Assembly (NCBI GenBank): GCA_949291125.1
Contig: CASEUJ010000018.1
Location: 1-64,000 of the forward strand
From: an uncultured Ruminococcus sp.
GTDB taxonomy: Bacteria; Bacillota; Clostridia; Oscillospirales; Ruminococcaceae
DNA length: 64,000 bases
Direction of reading: 5' to 3'
Below, one piece after another: positions 62,101 to 64,000 of this stretch. Position 1 is the first letter of the stretch. Every line of letters begins with the position of its first letter. The notes beneath the pieces are model-generated. The model had not been told where the DNA came from, ran no database searches, and worked only from the letters and a program-made list of their open reading frames with translations. The translations under genes and the position numbers were made by a program.

Positions 62101-63759
62101 TTGGCACACCGATTGCAAAAGGCACTGATCGCACTTACCGCTGGCGCTGCTGTCATCCTGACATCGGGCGCGATTGCGGTATCCGCTGCGGACATGCCTG
62201 TCGCGACATTGAATCGTTTTATCATCACCGAAAGCGGAAACCGCGTGCTTACCGGAAGCGTTGCCGCGGATAGCATCACACAGGACGGCTGGTACGTCGC
62301 AGATGACGACAGCCTGTATTATTATTACAGCGACGGTAGCTTCGCACAGGAAGAAACCACGCTTGCAGACGGTTTCACCTATGTTTTCGCTGCAGACGGC
62401 GCATTAGAAACTGGCTGGCAGACGGTAAACGGAATACGCTATTACTACCATGAAGAAACCGGACAGCCGGTATTCGGATGGATCTCTTACCTCGGCGATC
62501 GTTATTATATTGATAAAACAGCCGGTAAGCTCTCTGGCGAACAAACCATTGACGGAACACGCTATCTCTTTGACGAATATGGCGCAGTACAGACCGGCTG
62601 GATCACATTTTCTGACGGTAAGCTGTTTTACTATTCCGAAGATGCCGTCATGATGACCGGCTGGATGACGCAGGATTCTGCGACATATTATCTCACCCCG
62701 GACGGTGCAGCAACCGGCTGGCAGACAATTGGTGAGAAGACTTATTATTTTTCTGCCGCAGGCGAAATGCAGACCGGCTGGCAGGTCATCTCCGACAGAA
62801 ATTATTACTTCGGATCGGATGGCACGATGCAGACCGGCTGGCAAACCATCTCGGGCAATCACTATTACTTCGACACAAACGGCACGATGCAAACCGGCTG
62901 GATCACAGTGAACAACGCAAAGTATTACCTTGGTACAGACGGCAAGATGCGCACCGGTTTCCAGACTATCTCCGACAGGAAATATTACTTTGGTGCAGAC
63001 GGCACGATGCAGACCGGCTGGCAAACCATCTCGGGAAATCGTTATTACTTCGGATCGGATGGCACAATGCAGACCGGCTGGCTGACAATCGACGGCGCAA
63101 AGTATTATCTGGGAACAGACGGTAAAGTACGAACTGGCTTACAGACCATCTCCGGCAGCAAGTATTACTTTGGTACAAATGGCACGATGCAGACCGGCTG
63201 GATCACAACCGGCGGCAGTTCCTATTATTTCGATCCGTCTACAGGCGCTATGATCAACAATGGATATGCACCGGTTCAGTTGAATAATGTGCCGGATTAC
63301 AAGCAGTTTGATGAAGCATGGGCAAATAAAACCATTACATATTCCACCATCGGTAAGGTCGGCTGTCTGGTGACGAGTATTGCGATGAAATATTCCTATG
63401 AATCGCACAATCGCGTCAAACCAGATGAGATACTCTCACTTCTGACATTCAGCGGTGACAGCCTTCAGTGGGTTTCTTTCTCCGACCTCGGCTATACCAT
63501 GGAACAACCCAGCAGCGCACTGACACAGTCCGTTATGCGGAAGATCTACACACAGCTGAGTGCAGGCAAGCCAGTAATCGTCGGCGCAAAGAATTCCAGC
63601 GGCGGCCAACACTATGTCGTTGTCACCGGCTATACCGGATCCTCCGATTCAACGTTCTCCAGCTCGAAATTTGTGATCAATGATCCGGGCTCCAGTACGA
63701 GAGATACACTCGATGAATTATTTGCTGTGTACAGTTCTCTGTACATGATCGTATATTAG
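62101..63759 (+). CDS. Secreted C39-like cysteine peptidase with about 16 cell-wall/glucan-binding repeats
   Basis: 552 aa. The signal peptide MAHRLQKALIALTAGAAVIL (cleavage near AVSA) is followed by about sixteen 19-22 residue repeats (TGWQTISGNRYYFGSDGTM is typical) to about residue 395. A peptidase_C39_2-like domain follows, with Cys in GKVGCLVTSIAM, His in GGQHYVVVTGY and Asp in INDPGSS. The start is TTG at 62101, ten bases after AAAGGA; an upstream in-frame GTG at 62068 would precede that site. Third member of the shared-repeat enzyme family. The substrate is unknown: stem peptides or surface proteins. Confidence 0.85.
   Translation: MAHRLQKALIALTAGAAVILTSGAIAVSAADMPVATLNRFIITESGNRVLTGSVAADSITQDGWYVADDDSLYYYYSDGSFAQEETTLADGFTYVFAADGALETGWQTVNGIRYYYHEETGQPVFGWISYLGDRYYIDKTAGKLSGEQTIDGTRYLFDEYGAVQTGWITFSDGKLFYYSEDAVMMTGWMTQDSATYYLTPDGAATGWQTIGEKTYYFSAAGEMQTGWQVISDRNYYFGSDGTMQTGWQTISGNHYYFDTNGTMQTGWITVNNAKYYLGTDGKMRTGFQTISDRKYYFGADGTMQTGWQTISGNRYYFGSDGTMQTGWLTIDGAKYYLGTDGKVRTGLQTISGSKYYFGTNGTMQTGWITTGGSSYYFDPSTGAMINNGYAPVQLNNVPDYKQFDEAWANKTITYSTIGKVGCLVTSIAMKYSYESHNRVKPDEILSLLTFSGDSLQWVSFSDLGYTMEQPSSALTQSVMRKIYTQLSAGKPVIVGAKNSSGGQHYVVVTGYTGSSDSTFSSSKFVINDPGSSTRDTLDELFAVYSSLYMIVY
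62690..63240 (+). repeat. Tandem repeats of about 60 bp in the C39-like gene
   Basis: Units around 62770-63060 are highly similar at DNA level (GGCACGATGCAGACCGGCTG recurs), indicating recent expansion. Confidence 0.85.
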
Positions 63760-64000
63760 AAAGCAATGAGTTTCCCCGCAAAGACATTGCGGGGATTTTT
63801 GTTGCCACTAAACGGTTCAAGCACAAATTCGTTGAACACCACGCCAATCGCTGCGCCGAGTGCCTCAGGTATTGCTTCAAATAGCATAGCAAGTGTCAGT
63901 GGAATAAACAGGAAGTATTCCACCGAAAATTCCATCATGCCCACCTGAAATTTTGAAATCAGTTTAGTAAAGCTGTTGCCAGCCCATACAGCGCTATTGT
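63756..64000 (-). CDS. Possible 3' end of a membrane protein gene entering from the right edge
   Basis: The minus frame is open from the window edge to 63756. It reads WAGNSFTKLISKF, then a hydrophobic stretch FLFIPLTLAMLFEAIPEALG, and ends NVFAGKLIAF. The last codons run through the terminator hairpin at 63774-63800 and reach into the end of the C39-like gene, which argues against it being real. Not recognised. Confidence 0.25.
   Translation of the reverse strand, partial: NSAVWAGNSFTKLISKFQVGMMEFSVEYFLFIPLTLAMLFEAIPEALGAAIGVVFNEFVLEPFSGNKNPRNVFAGKLIAF
63774..63800 (+). terminator. Terminator after the C39-like peptidase gene
   Basis: CCCCGCAA pairs with TTGCGGGG around five bases, followed by ATTTTTG. 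Confidence 0.85.

Overview
The window is a chromosomal segment of a low-G+C-phylum (Bacillota) anaerobe with a moderately GC-rich genome, most likely a cellulolytic Ruminococcus; a relative of R. champanellensis would fit. This is inferred from content: dockerin-bearing GH9 and GH74 enzymes, intracellular GH94 cellobiose phosphorylase, PPDK-based glycolysis, a yabP-yabQ-divIC cluster, canonical AGGAGG ribosome sites, and housekeeping promoters of TTGACA-17-TATAAT form. No database search was possible.

Layout. 0-12 kb: tRNA-Asp/tRNA-Val, recG, an orphan sugar-binding lipoprotein, rnhA, a wall-anchored protein with an unassigned domain, and the glmU-pth-mfd operon. 12-20.6 kb: ppdK, an ECF sigma/anti-sigma pair, a candidate small structured RNA, and a cluster encoding a DUF378 membrane protein, a Pro-rich protein, a SpoIID-like multi-PG-binding protein and a small PG-binding protein. 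20.7-26.4 kb: ilvE, a VanY-type carboxypeptidase and a GH74 xyloglucanase with dockerin. 26.5-38.3 kb: an acyltransferase/lipoprotein/transglutaminase operon, a 54-bp tandem repeat, a holin, a penicillin-binding protein, a GntR-regulated ABC operon with a 51-residue membrane protein hidden in it, an M15-GH25 endolysin and tRNA-Gln. 38.5-44 kb: GH9 cellulase, a second copy of the unassigned domain (now with a dockerin), and a repeat-bearing amidase. 44-53.9 kb: MFS and CDF transporters, a polysaccharide deacetylase, a patatin, yabP-yabQ-divIC-S1, and secG-rnr-alkD. 54-64 kb: cellobiose phosphorylase, a sigma/anti-sigma/VanY operon, aguA-aguB (putrescine synthesis), and a repeat-bearing C39-like peptidase.

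How the genes fit together. The GH9, GH74 and dockerin-domain proteins would be secreted and assembled on cohesin scaffolds encoded elsewhere; the GH94 enzyme would phosphorolyse imported cellobiose. A second theme is envelope remodelling: three secreted enzymes (transglutaminase-like, amidase, C39-like) share one cell-wall/glucan-binding repeat architecture with a positionally conserved N-terminal block, and two VanY paralogues, a PBP, a deacetylase, an endolysin and several PG-binding proteins surround them.

The most notable less-described items are: the paired unassigned domain delivered either to the wall or to the cellulosome; the repeat-scaffold family with exchanged catalytic domains; the candidate RNA at 17.03-17.18 kb; the SpoIID/PG-binding cluster; the terminator-bearing leader of the cellobiose phosphorylase gene; and the small membrane protein inside the ABC operon.
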